DNA from: Rhodospirillales bacterium 24-66-33 | GTDB lineage: Bacteria; Pseudomonadota; Alphaproteobacteria; Reyranellales; Reyranellaceae | Length of the DNA: 64,000 bases | Reading direction: 5' to 3' | NCBI GenBank assembly: GCA_002281855.1 | Contig: NCHQ01000010.1 | Location: 1-64,000, forward strand | Shown: one piece after another, positions 1 to 7,599 of the stretch | Position numbering within the stretch: the first letter of the stretch is position 1 | How the letters are laid out: every line of letters begins with the position of its first letter | The notes under the pieces: generated by a model | What the model was told of the DNA's origin: nothing | Seen by the model: only the letters and a program-made list of their open reading frames with translations | The model's database searches: none | Translations under genes and position numbers: made by a program

Positions 1-144
1 GAACGAGCTTCGACGCCCCTGGGTGAGTCGGTCTACCCGCCGCCACCGCGCCGGCTAGTCTAGCCGATCCGGCAGACGCCGACTTACAAGGGTGAGGGCA
101 TTGCTGAAGGTCGAGCTGCGACGATCTCGTGTGACCTGCGGCGC

Positions 145-648
145 TCAAGCGCCGCGGATCTTTGCCACGTGGCGCGCCAGTTTCGCCAGCGTCTGGCCGC
201 CATATTCGACGGCGCCGAAGCCCATCGCGCCGTCGCGCTGCGCCTTCGAAGGATGCATCTGGCGCAGGGTGAGGACGGTCTTGCCGTCGCTCTGCTCGTC
301 GAAGGTGACGAGCATGCGGAAGCGGCCGGGGTCGTCGTCGCGGTCCGAGCCGTGCTCGACCTCGATCAGCGACGGCGCCTCGAGGCGCAGGAAGCGCATG
401 CGGTTGTCGTAGCGCGTGCCGTCGGGTGCCACCATGTCGAAGCGCCACAGCCCGCCGGGCCGCAGATCGATCTCGCGGCTCTCGATCTCGAAGCCTTCGG
501 GCCCGAACCAGAGCTGGATCTGCTCCGGGTCGGTCCAGGCGGCATAGACGAGGGCGCGCGGCGCATCGATCACGCGGGTCAGCACGATCTCGCGGTCGAG
601 GGGCCAGTCCTGCCACGCGGACGGCGGCGGTGTGAAAGTCGCGCTCAT
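145..648 (-). CDS. AHSA1/SRPBCC-family protein
   Basis: A 167-residue START/Bet v1-like (SRPBCC, AHSA1) protein. The N-terminal half has the family pattern VLTRVIDAPRALVYAAWTDP, followed by LWFGPEGFE and a GGLWRFDM strand. Such proteins form a hydrophobic ligand pocket; the ligand here is unknown. The start lies four bases downstream of the ArsR-type gene stop, so the two are almost certainly co-transcribed. ArsR-AHSA1 pairs are common in proteobacteria. Family assignment is firm, biological role is not. Confidence 0.88.
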   Translation of the reverse strand: MSATFTPPPSAWQDWPLDREIVLTRVIDAPRALVYAAWTDPEQIQLWFGPEGFEIESREIDLRPGGLWRFDMVAPDGTRYDNRMRFLRLEAPSLIEVEHGSDRDDDPGRFRMLVTFDEQSDGKTVLTLRQMHPSKAQRDGAMGFGAVEYGGQTLAKLARHVAKIRGA

Positions 649-652
649 GGTC

Positions 653-988
653 CTAGTGCTTCCTCTTCATGCGTTGGACGTGGGCCTCGAGGCGATCGAG
701 GCGCCGCTCCCACGTGGCGACGTGCCGGTGGATCCAGGCCTCGGTCTGCTGCAGCGCGCGCCGCTCGATCCGGCAGGTCCGCACGCGCCCGGTCTTCTCG
801 GAACTGATCAGTCCGCTCTCTTCGAGCACCCGCACATGCTTCAGGAGCGACGGCAGGGCGATCTCGAACGGCTCGGACAACTCGCTGACCGATCTCGGCC
901 CCTCGCACAGACGGGTGACGATCGCCCGCCGGATCGGATCGGAAAGGGCGGCGAAGGTTCGGTCGAGGTCAGGAGAATAGTTAGCCAT
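653..988 (-). CDS. ArsR-family HTH transcriptional regulator
   Basis: A 111-residue winged-helix regulator. The start at the ATG ending at 988 gives the canonical N-terminus MANYSPDLDRTFAALSDP, followed by IRRAIVTRL and the recognition region SVSELSEPFEIALPSLLKHV. No CxC-type metal-binding motif is visible in the recognition helix, which fits the non-metal 'ArsR paired with SRPBCC' subgroup. It is first in a two-gene operon with the AHSA1-like gene and probably autoregulates it. A longer upstream start is possible, but the extra 12 residues look non-coding. Confidence 0.88.
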   Translation of the reverse strand: MANYSPDLDRTFAALSDPIRRAIVTRLCEGPRSVSELSEPFEIALPSLLKHVRVLEESGLISSEKTGRVRTCRIERRALQQTEAWIHRHVATWERRLDRLEAHVQRMKRKH

Positions 989-1043
989 GACGGAAACTAT
1001 TGGCCGACACGGAGGCGCGGTCAAGAAAAAGTTTCACAAATGG

Positions 1044-1796
1044 CTAAGTGTCGGAGGGGAGACTGACCGGCTTCGGCGCCCTGTAGTCGAAGTCCCTGTC
1101 GCTCAACAGCCAGAACTCGGAAATCCGGCCGCCCTGAAGCCGGTAGAAATAGTTCACCTCGCTGGTGAAGCGCTCGCCAGTGGCGACGAGCGTGCAGGAA
1201 TACAGGAAGCGGATCGCGAACCTGTCTGTGTCGGCGTCGACGATGGTGTCGCGGATGTCGTAGCGGGGATCCTTGAAATTGAGCCGGTCCCATTTCAGTC
1301 GCTCGACGACGTCTTCCACGGTCAGGACCTGCGCCCGGTGATGCCCCACCGCATCGGCATGATAGAAGCGCGGGACGGCGGTATGGTCGAAAGGCCGCCA
1401 GACTTCGTCCATCAAGCGGCCTGCGAAGTCACGGATCGGCCCGGAGTCCACGAACTCCTGCCACTTCAGGGGAAGGGCGCGGGCCGACGGGACGGGCGTC
1501 CAGGTGACTGCGCCATTCGCGCTTGTGACTGTGTGAGCTGCTGTCGGTTCGGACGTCGGCAGCAGCCTCTTCTTTCCGGCGTCGGTCCAGCGGCCCATGA
1601 CCCGATTCTGGGTGACGTCTTCCATCAGGCCGTAGTCGACCAACGCGAGGATGGCACTCTCGCCCGCGCTCATGGCCATGCTGTCCAGAGGCTCGTCGCG
1701 GTCCTGCGGTCTCTCCCCGTCGTAGGTGAGAAGATACTGATCGACCATGCAGACCAGCGCCTGCAGCAGCTTCTCTTCCCGTTCCGACAGCGCCAT
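1044..1796 (-). CDS. hypothetical protein with SnoaL-like C-terminal domain
   Basis: A 250-residue protein. Residues about 1-75 form a helical, possibly winged-helix-like region (SEREEKLLQALVCMVDQYL). A low-complexity linker follows, and residues about 120-245 resemble a SnoaL/NTF2-like cone fold: RLMDEVWRPFDHTAVPRFY, then strands, then FRL/YRLQGGRISEFWLL. I chose the ATG ending at 1796 because the ten upstream residues are basic and out of character. No catalytic motif is evident, so function is unknown. It lies in the same direction as the ArsR operon but 56 bp upstream of it. Confidence 0.6.
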   Translation of the reverse strand: MALSEREEKLLQALVCMVDQYLLTYDGERPQDRDEPLDSMAMSAGESAILALVDYGLMEDVTQNRVMGRWTDAGKKRLLPTSEPTAAHTVTSANGAVTWTPVPSARALPLKWQEFVDSGPIRDFAGRLMDEVWRPFDHTAVPRFYHADAVGHHRAQVLTVEDVVERLKWDRLNFKDPRYDIRDTIVDADTDRFAIRFLYSCTLVATGERFTSEVNYFYRLQGGRISEFWLLSDRDFDYRAPKPVSLPSDT

Positions 1797-1886
1797 TGCC
1801 TGGACTCTCCGTTGACGCCGCAGCATGTCCTGCGCATCGACGCATGCGCAAGCAGCCGAAAGTGACGTCCGCGGCCGCTCCTTCTG

Positions 1887-2333
1887 TCAAGCGACAGGCC
1901 ATCGCCGAGCCGTCCGATACCGCTCGACCTGGCGGAGGAAGCCGCTCCACAACGCGCGACGCTTGGTGAACCAGGCCGTGCGCTCATCCTCGCGCCAGGA
2001 TCGGAACGGGACGCCACTCCATGGCGTGCGCTTCTGGTTTTCGTGGGTCTGCAGGTGGGAGAGCCAGAGGAGGGCGGCGGCGGCGTGGGCTTCGTGCGGG
2101 AACTGGCCGAGCTGTTCGCAGTCGGGCTCGAGCCAGCGGTCGAAGCTGAGGCCGAGGGCGCGTTCGATCCGCTGGAAGTCGCGGCTGCGGTGGGCGACTT
2201 CGGCGCTGCAGATTACGACGGCGCGGGCGCGGAAGGTCTCGATGTCGATGACGGGTGTGGGCAAGGGGCGGCGATGGCGGCGGATCAGCTCGGCGACGGT
2301 CTCCTGGGGGCGAAGGGAGAGACTGTCGGGCAT
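1887..2333 (-). CDS. hypothetical protein, candidate member of the S24 repressor regulon
   Basis: A 148-residue protein rich in Trp, Arg and Glu with no family I recognise. The C-terminal half is Trp/Arg-rich (RSWREDERTAWFTKRRALW) and may bind nucleic acid; this is inference only. Its promoter region (2354-2393) carries a perfect 12-bp inverted repeat containing TCCGGA. The same core recurs around the start of the S24-type repressor at 2583-3338, so the two may be co-regulated. Confidence 0.6.
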   Translation of the reverse strand: MPDSLSLRPQETVAELIRRHRRPLPTPVIDIETFRARAVVICSAEVAHRSRDFQRIERALGLSFDRWLEPDCEQLGQFPHEAHAAAALLWLSHLQTHENQKRTPWSGVPFRSWREDERTAWFTKRRALWSGFLRQVERYRTARRWPVA

Positions 2334-2353
2334 GGGAACAGTATCGGAGCGAG

Positions 2354-2393
2354 GTCCGGATTTTTCAAGTCATATGCGGATAAAAATCCGGAC
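2354..2393. promoter_or_regulatory. Perfect 12-bp inverted repeat, candidate operator
   Basis: GTCCGGATTTTT at 2354-2365 and AAAAATCCGGAC at 2382-2393 are exact reverse complements separated by 16 bases. The repeat ends 20 bp upstream of the start codon of the minus-strand gene at 1887-2333, where a promoter is expected. The TCCGGA core matches three sites at 3357, 3385 and 3415 beside the S24-type repressor gene. It is probably a repressor binding site. Confidence 0.6.
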
Positions 2394-2400
2394 TCGAACC

Positions 2401-2509
2401 TGTCGTCCCGAGCGAAGCGAAGGACCTAACGGGGCGGTCAGGGCACTCCTTGGCGGGCGCTAGATCCTTCGCTGCGCTCCAGGGCGGAGGGTACCCCGCC
2501 CGCGATGAC
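2401..2509. repeat. Dispersed palindromic repeat element
   Basis: The left arm (TGTCGTCCCGAGCGAAGCGA, continuing AGGACCT) pairs imperfectly with the reverse complement of the right end at 2461-2509 (AGATCCTTCGCTGCGCTC ... CGCGATGACA). This 'TGTCRTCCCGAGCGAAGCGAAGGATCT' type of imperfect palindrome is commonly dispersed between genes of GC-rich alphaproteobacteria. No protein is encoded. It lies between two minus-strand genes and might act as a transcriptional or mRNA-stability element. Confidence 0.5.
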
Positions 2510-2582
2510 AAGAAGGGTGGCGCGAACGGCTCGTTCTTCCTTCTACGCCCCTCCGGCGATAGGCAGGCCGAGCTTCGCTCGG

Positions 2583-3338
2583 CTAACGCCCACCTTTCAT
2601 GAGTTCATCCCACTCCAGCACGCGGTAGACGCGGAACACCATCTTGCGGTCGACCTCGAATTCCTTGGCCGGGCGGTATTGCGCGAGCTTCAGGGTCTTG
2701 GCCGAGATGCCGACCAGGAGCTTGACCACGGTCTGGCGCACGCTGGAGCCGGCGATCGGCCTGAACTCGACCACGACATGGTCATTGACGCTGGGCGCGC
2801 GGTCGCGCTCGACGTAGATCAGGCTGTTGGGCTTGCGCCACGGCCACATCGAATCGCCCACCACGTTCAGCGCGAACACGTCGCCGCGGCCATGGATGCC
2901 CGGCGGGCGGGCGACATGGTCGATCACCGTGCCGTTCATCTCGAACTCGCCGTTGCCGTCGCCGCCCATCGCCGTGCCATAGAGCGGCACGTCGTTGGCC
3001 ATGTGGCCGAGCATCGGCCGGCCGGGCGCGTCGAAGGCGGGCACGACGTTGCCGGCGAGATCGGTCAGGAAGGAGGAGGCCGTGCCGTCGGCCGTCGCGG
3101 GGAACTCGCCCTGCAGCTCGGCGACGCCGACCGGTCGGCCGGTCTTCTTGGCCGCACCCGCGGCGAGCCGCGCATAGGTCTTGTCGGTCAGCGTCTTGGC
3201 GCCGGTCGGGTCGTCCAGGAACTTGCGCAGCGTTCCGTCGCCCAGGCCTGAGAGCGATTCCCATTGGGCAACGTTGAGGCCGGCCCCGGCCATGAAGGCA
3301 CGCAGGGCCTGGCGGCGCTGGTTGGCGTCGAAGGCCAT
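2583..3338 (-). CDS. S24-family (CI/LexA-like) phage-type repressor
   Basis: A 251-residue protein. The N-terminal region (about 1-65) is helix-turn-helix-like (VAQWESLSGLGDGTLRKFL). The C-terminal S24 peptidase domain has the catalytic serine in NVVGDSMWP (S163) and the general-base lysine in TVVKLLVG (K206). Such proteins repress phage or mobile-element promoters and inactivate themselves by autocleavage during DNA damage. Here it probably represses itself and a divergent small gene through TCCGGA-core sites. The link to SOS induction is inferred from the family. Confidence 0.85.
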   Translation of the reverse strand: MAFDANQRRQALRAFMAGAGLNVAQWESLSGLGDGTLRKFLDDPTGAKTLTDKTYARLAAGAAKKTGRPVGVAELQGEFPATADGTASSFLTDLAGNVVPAFDAPGRPMLGHMANDVPLYGTAMGGDGNGEFEMNGTVIDHVARPPGIHGRGDVFALNVVGDSMWPWRKPNSLIYVERDRAPSVNDHVVVEFRPIAGSSVRQTVVKLLVGISAKTLKLAQYRPAKEFEVDRKMVFRVYRVLEWDELMKGGR

Positions 3339-3353
3339 GCCGTCAGTCTGGCA

Positions 3354-3421
3354 TTTTCCGGACTGATTTCCGAGAGGGGAATTTTCCGGAATCCGTCTTG
3401 AAGTCGGACAATAATCCGGAT
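3354..3421. promoter_or_regulatory. Divergent promoter region with three TCCGGA-core sites
   Basis: Three AT-flanked TCCGGA hexamers lie at 3357-3362 (TTTTCCGGAC), 3385-3390 (ATTTTCCGGAAT) and 3415-3420 (AATCCGGAT), spaced 28 and 30 bp. They lie between the start of the S24 repressor (minus strand) and a 73-codon plus-strand gene. The spacing of about three helical turns suits cooperative repressor binding. The same core forms the perfect inverted repeat at 2354-2393. Confidence 0.55.
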
Positions 3422-3432
3422 ACCTTTCCGGG

Positions 3433-3654
3433 ATGGCCGCCTCTCCGAAGCTTTCCCCGCCCGTCCTCCACCCGTTCCTGGTCGAGGACGCCGCCGACTG
3501 CCTGGGCTTCGAACGGGCCGGCGGCTACTCGGCCCGCGCTGCCCGGATGGCGACCCGGGACATGCTGGCCGACCGCGCCCGCGCGCTGGGCTATCCCGAT
3601 CGCGAGATCGAGGGAGTGATCGATGCGGCGCTGGCGGCGGTGTCGCAACAATGA
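3433..3654 (+). CDS. hypothetical small protein divergent from S24 repressor
   Basis: A 73-residue protein, mostly helical, with no family I recognise (core GFERAGGYSARAARMATRDM). It starts 94 bp from the divergent S24-type repressor and just downstream of three candidate operators. That is the position occupied by cro-like or early genes in phage switches, but no clear helix-turn-helix is seen. Another frame beginning at 3398 is open but has poorer codon character. Confidence 0.5.
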   Translation: MAASPKLSPPVLHPFLVEDAADCLGFERAGGYSARAARMATRDMLADRARALGYPDREIEGVIDAALAAVSQQ

Positions 3655-3695
3655 GTGGCGCCCGTCGTCTCGACGACGAGCCCAGGGGGCGGGCG

Positions 3696-4262
3696 TTACT
3701 GCTCGCCCAGCCAGTACGGCCAGCTGCCCTTGCGCGCCTTGCGGGCTTCGAACTCGGCGTCGGCGTAGCGCTGGGCGGCGCGCGGCTCCCACGACAGCGG
3801 CTCGTCGAGCTCGTGGCCGTAGACGACGCCCGAAGCCAGCATCGCGCCGCCGAGATCGATCGGCTGGGCCTCGTCGAGTGCGCATTGCGCCACGAGTCTG
3901 CATTCCGAATCGTAGCGCGCGATGCGGCACTTCACCTTGTGGTCGGCGCGCGCGAGCAGGTCCTCGAGCGTGGCCCGCGCGCGCATGCCGGGCACGGTCT
4001 CGACCCGCTGGGCGTCGCGCAGCGCCGGCGCCTGCACGCCCCAGATCCGCAGCGGCGTCTTGAGCCCGCTGCCGCCCAAGGTCTCGCCGTCGAGGGCGAA
4101 GGCCTGGCCGGACCAGTTCTGCGGCAGCGCGCCGTGGGTGGCGGTGCAGCCCTGCGGCTTGGGCGCCGCCGCGGCCGCCGCGGCCGGCGGCTTGGCGTTT
4201 TGCGCGAGAGCGGCGGGCGCCAGCAGCGCAAGCGAAAGGGCGGCGAGGACAAGTCTCTTCAT
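3696..4262 (-). CDS. exported thermonuclease (SNase)-like protein, probably degenerate active site
   Basis: A 188-residue protein beginning with a clear signal peptide (MKRLVLAALSLALLAPAALA, then Q). The mature part follows the staphylococcal-nuclease layout: FALDGETL, LRIWGVQAP, the CRIARYDSECRLVAQC segment, and ARKARKGSWPYW at the end. Arginines in LRIWG and ECRLVA match catalytic positions. The family glutamate expected after 'DAP' is replaced (QAPAL), so nuclease activity is doubtful. It may be a structural SNase-fold protein. The start is set by the signal peptide. Confidence 0.72.
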   Translation of the reverse strand: MKRLVLAALSLALLAPAALAQNAKPPAAAAAAAPKPQGCTATHGALPQNWSGQAFALDGETLGGSGLKTPLRIWGVQAPALRDAQRVETVPGMRARATLEDLLARADHKVKCRIARYDSECRLVAQCALDEAQPIDLGGAMLASGVVYGHELDEPLSWEPRAAQRYADAEFEARKARKGSWPYWLGEQ

Positions 4263-4364
4263 GCGCCGACCGTGACTTCCGTTTGAGGCGAGGTAAAGGC
4301 CGATGGCACGCAACAGAACGATCAAGCTCGAGCTTCCCCCGTACATTCGCGAGGGAGTGACGCG

Positions 4365-4610
4365 ATGAGCCGCGGCCGTCCCTGGAGCGCCGACGATGCG
4401 GCGCAGCTCCGCCGCCTGGTCGCCGCCGGTGAGACCGATGCGCGGATCGCCGAGGCGATGGAGCGGCATCCCGACATGATCCGCCGTCAGCGCCGCGCGG
4501 CTGGCCTGGCGCCCGGCCAGTCGCGCGCCGCCACGGTCATGATGATGCGCGTGAACCGGCGGCGGCTCGGCAAGAAGGTCGCCGGCAAGTACGACACGGA
4601 GAGCCCGTGA
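4365..4610 (+). CDS. small putative DNA-binding (homeodomain/Myb-like) protein
   Basis: An 81-residue basic protein. The first 50 residues (RPWSADDAAQLRRLVAAGE ... ARIAEAMERHPDMIRRQRR) resemble a SANT/Myb or GcrA-type helix-turn-helix. The purine-rich GAGGGAG ribosome-binding site lies eight bases upstream. Its stop overlaps the next gene's ATG (TGATG), indicating translational coupling with the terminase-like gene. This suggests a phage DNA-packaging or control pair. Function is inferred only. Confidence 0.55.
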   Translation: MSRGRPWSADDAAQLRRLVAAGETDARIAEAMERHPDMIRRQRRAAGLAPGQSRAATVMMMRVNRRRLGKKVAGKYDTESP

Positions 4611-5017
4611 TGGCCGCGCGACCGACGCACTTCAGCGAGGCGCTGGCCGCCGAGATCTGTCGCCGCCTCGCCGACGGCGAACTGCTGTGCGACATCTGCC
4701 GCCCGGCCCGCATGCCCAGCCGTGACACGGTGCGCGGCTGGCAGAGCGAGCACGGCCCGTTCCGCGACCGCTACGCCGCAGCCCGCGACCAGCAGGCCGA
4801 CGCGCTGGCCGAGGAAGCGATCCAGATCGCCCGCAACGCCGATGCCGACAGCGTGGCCGTGTGCCGGCTCCAGATCGACACGATCAAATGGCTGATCGCC
4901 AAGATCGCGCCGCGGCGCTACGGCGACAAGGTGCTGCCCGACGCGACCGTGAGAGTGTCGATCGGCGACGCGATCGAGAAGGGGCGGGAACGGGTGGCGC
5001 GGTTGCGGGCGGGGTGA
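4610..5017 (+). CDS. terminase small subunit-like protein
   Basis: A 135-residue protein resembling phage terminase small subunits. It has an N-terminal helix-turn-helix-like region (EALAAEICRRLADGELLCDI ... MPSRDTVRGW), then the characteristic RYAAARDQQADALAEEAIQI and RLQIDTIKWLIAKIAPRRYG segments. Small subunits recognise phage DNA for packaging. No large terminase, portal or capsid gene follows, so this is a remnant or domesticated gene. A 3' fragment of a second copy lies at 7427-7576. Start choice is the ATG overlapping the upstream stop; a GTG three bases earlier is equally possible. Confidence 0.7.
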   Translation: MAARPTHFSEALAAEICRRLADGELLCDICRPARMPSRDTVRGWQSEHGPFRDRYAAARDQQADALAEEAIQIARNADADSVAVCRLQIDTIKWLIAKIAPRRYGDKVLPDATVRVSIGDAIEKGRERVARLRAG

Positions 5018-5065
5018 GGGCGACGGATGTAGCGTGCCATCCTGCGACGCAGGGCAATCGCATAT

Positions 5066-5107
5066 CCGTCGTCTCGACCGGAGCGCAGCGGAGTGGAAAG
5101 ACGACGG
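5066..5107. repeat. Short inverted repeat downstream of terminase-like gene
   Basis: CCGTCGTCT (5066-5074) and AGACGACGG (5099-5107) form perfect 9-bp arms around a GC-rich 24-base centre. It lies between the converging terminase-like and thiolase genes. There is no T-tract, so it is probably a dispersed palindrome and not an intrinsic terminator. Confidence 0.4.
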
Positions 5108-5182
5108 GTGGTTTGGGCCGATGCGATAGCCCTGCGGCGACGGGGGAATGTCCCGTCGCCCGCAGGATCGTCGAGAGTTCTC

Positions 5183-6415
5183 TCAGATGCGCTCGATGAT
5201 GATCGCCGGGGCCATACCGCCGGCGGCGCACATCGTGACGAGACCGAACTGCTTGTTCTGCCGCTCGAGCTCGTCGAGGACGGTGCCGATCAGCATGGCG
5301 CCGGTCGCCCCGATCGGGTGGCCGAGCGCGATCGAGCCGCCGTTGACGTTGACCTTGTCGCGATCGAGGTCGAGATCGCGCACGAACTTCTCGGAGACGA
5401 CGGCGAAAGCCTCGTTGATCTCCCAGAGGTCGATGTCGCTCGTCTTGAGACCGGCCTTCTCCAGGACCTTCCGGGCCGCCGGCACCGGCGCGTTGAGCAT
5501 CAGCTCGGGGCTGTCGCCCATGTTCGCCATGGCCACGACGCGGGCGCGCGGCTTGAGGCCATGGGCCTTGGCGTAGTCGGGCGACGCGAGCAGCACGGCG
5601 GCCGAGCCGTCGACGACGCCGGAGGAATTGCCGGCATGATGGACATGCTCGATCTCGAGGCCGGGATAGGCCTGCAGGATCAGCGAGCGATAGGTCATGC
5701 CCTTGTCGTCGAGCGGGACGTCGGCCATTGCCGCGAAGGCGGCCTTGAGGTTGGCCAGCCCCTCGCGAGTGGTCTGCGGACGCGGATATTCATCGCGATC
5801 GAGGGCCAGCGTGCCGTCTTCCTTGTAGACGGGGATCAGGGACTTGGCGAAGCGGCCCTCGGCGATGGCGATCGCCGCGCGCTGCTGGCTGATATAGCCC
5901 GCCTCGTCCAGCGCCTGGCGCGGGATCTTCTCCAGCGTGGCGATGGCGTCGGCGCAGATGCCCTGGTGCGTCTGGGGATGATGCAGGCGCAGGCGCAGAT
6001 TGCCGTTGTCCATGACCGACGGCCCGCTGCCGCGGCTGCGGTCCATGGACATCATCTCCGTACCGCCGGCGACCACCAGGTCTTCCATGCCCGACTTGAT
6101 GCAGGCGGCGGCGAGGCTCACGGCGCTGATGCCCGACCCGCAGAAGCGGTCGATCGTGATGCCGCTCGCCTTGACGTCATAGCCGGCATCGAGGGCAGAC
6201 ATGCGACCGAGATCGCCGCTTTGCTTCGAGACTTGGGCGGCCGTCCCCCAGATCACATCGCCGACCTCCTTGGTGTCGATCTTGTTGCGGTCGGCGATCG
6301 CCTTGAGGACGGTCGCGCCGAGCTGCTGCGGATGAACCTCCCACAGCGCGCCCTTGCCCGCCTTGCCGACGCCGCGCGGCGTGCGGCAGGCATCGATGAT
6401 CCATGCTTCGGTCAT
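5183..6415 (-). CDS. acetyl-CoA C-acyltransferase (thiolase)
   Basis: A 410-residue thiolase of normal length. The active sites are complete: nucleophile C92 in DRFCGSGISAV, H366 in LGHPIGATGA, and C396 in MCAAGGMAP. It cleaves or forms 3-ketoacyl-CoA. It lies 25 bp downstream of a 3-hydroxyacyl-CoA dehydrogenase-like SDR on the same strand, so the pair probably performs consecutive steps of beta-oxidation or acyl-CoA catabolism. Start is the ATG ending at 6415; the upstream extension is non-coding in character. Substrate chain length cannot be read from the sequence. Confidence 0.93.
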   Translation of the reverse strand: MTEAWIIDACRTPRGVGKAGKGALWEVHPQQLGATVLKAIADRNKIDTKEVGDVIWGTAAQVSKQSGDLGRMSALDAGYDVKASGITIDRFCGSGISAVSLAAACIKSGMEDLVVAGGTEMMSMDRSRGSGPSVMDNGNLRLRLHHPQTHQGICADAIATLEKIPRQALDEAGYISQQRAAIAIAEGRFAKSLIPVYKEDGTLALDRDEYPRPQTTREGLANLKAAFAAMADVPLDDKGMTYRSLILQAYPGLEIEHVHHAGNSSGVVDGSAAVLLASPDYAKAHGLKPRARVVAMANMGDSPELMLNAPVPAARKVLEKAGLKTSDIDLWEINEAFAVVSEKFVRDLDLDRDKVNVNGGSIALGHPIGATGAMLIGTVLDELERQNKQFGLVTMCAAGGMAPAIIIERI

Positions 6416-6440
6416 TGTTCTGTCCTTTCCCGGTCCCGGT

Positions 6441-7226
6441 TCAGCGCGGCGCCATGCGGATGGCGCCGTCGACGCGGACGTCTTCGCCATTGAGGTAGCC
6501 GCAGGTGATCATCGTATGGGCGACCTGGGCATATTCCTCGGGGCGTCCCAGACGCTTGGGGAACGGCACCGAGGCGGCCAGCGCCGCCTTGACGTTGTCC
6601 GGTGCGCGCGCGAGCAGCGGCGTGTCGAAGATGCCGGGCAGGATCGTGTTGCAGCGAATGCCCTCGTTGGAGAGGTCGCGCGCCACGACCAGCGTGATGC
6701 CGACGACGCCGGCCTTCGAGGCCGTATAGGCGACCTGGCCGATCTGGCCGTCCTCGGCCGCGACCGACGCGGTGTTGAGGATCACGCCGCGATCGCCGTC
6801 GGCCTGCGGGGCCAGCGTCAGCATGCCCGCGGCCGACTTGGTGATGCAGCGAAACGTGCCGATGAGATTGACGTTGATGATGCGCTCGAAGTTCTCCAGC
6901 GGATATTCCTTGGGCGCGCCGGTCGTCCGGTCGAGCGATGCGGTCTTCTGGGCCCCGCCGCCGACACCGGCGCAGTTCACCAGAATGCGCTCCTGCCCGT
7001 GGGCCGCCCGCGCCTTCGCGAACCCGGCCTCGACCTCTTCGGTCGACGTCACGTTGACCTTGCAGAAGACGCCGCCGATTTCCTTGGCGAGCGTCTCGCC
7101 CTGTTCCGCGTTGAGGTCGAAGATCGCGACCTTCACGCCGTGCGAGGCCAGCATGCGCGAGGTGGCGGCGCCGAGGCCGGACGCGCCGCCCGTAACGACC
7201 GCGGCCACTGTCTTGTCGAGTTGCAT
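6441..7226 (-). CDS. SDR-family 3-hydroxyacyl-CoA dehydrogenase-like protein
   Basis: A 261-residue short-chain dehydrogenase. It has the nucleotide-binding motif TGGASGLG near residue 12, an NCAG(V) motif, and the catalytic YTASK. The N-terminus (MQLDKTVAAVVTGGASGLGA) and ending resemble type-2 3-hydroxyacyl-CoA dehydrogenases (HSD17B10-like), which oxidise short-chain 3-hydroxyacyl-CoA with NAD. It is first in an operon with the thiolase. The start is the ATG ending at 7226; an upstream open extension of 67 codons has no coding character. Confidence 0.88.
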   Translation of the reverse strand: MQLDKTVAAVVTGGASGLGAATSRMLASHGVKVAIFDLNAEQGETLAKEIGGVFCKVNVTSTEEVEAGFAKARAAHGQERILVNCAGVGGGAQKTASLDRTTGAPKEYPLENFERIINVNLIGTFRCITKSAAGMLTLAPQADGDRGVILNTASVAAEDGQIGQVAYTASKAGVVGITLVVARDLSNEGIRCNTILPGIFDTPLLARAPDNVKAALAASVPFPKRLGRPEEYAQVAHTMITCGYLNGEDVRVDGAIRMAPR

Positions 7227-7426
7227 GAGCGAAGATTCCCCCGGGGATATGATTTCGTGAGTGGGTCGCAGGATTGTTAGAGCATCGCGACCGCGGTTGG
7301 CCAGAGGTGTGTATCCGCCCCTCGAAACGTGGAACCGCGATCCGAAAGAGACGGCGGCCAACCGGCCGGCACCGATTGTGCGCGCCTTTGCGTTTCGAGT
7401 TGGGTCGCTCGTGTCTGGCCGGATCA

Positions 7427-7576
7427 ATCCAGATCGATACGATCAAATGGCTCACCGCGAAGACCGCCCGGAGGCGCTACGGCGAGATGGCGGTGCCCGA
7501 CGCGACCGTGAACGCCTCGATCGGCGGTGCGATCGAGAAGGGGCGGGAGCGGATGCGGCGGTTGCGGGAGGGGTGA
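7427..7576 (+). pseudogene. 3' fragment of a terminase small subunit-like gene
   Basis: About 150 bases closely match the 3' end of the gene at 4610-5017. The encoded IQIDTIKWLTAKTARRRYG and ASIGGAIEKGRERMRRLREG parallel IDTIKWLIAKIAPRRYG and SIGDAIEKGRERVARLRAG. The 5' two thirds of the gene are missing; the upstream in-frame sequence is unrelated to the intact copy. It is therefore a truncated duplicate on the far side of the thiolase/SDR operon. Confidence 0.75.
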
Positions 7577-7599
7577 AGGAGGTCACCCGCCCTGATGGC

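Noticed and set aside
1..63. Possible C-terminal tail of a gene entering from the left edge
   Set aside because: Only 20 codons before a TAG, Pro/Arg-rich, no recognisable family; cannot be supported.
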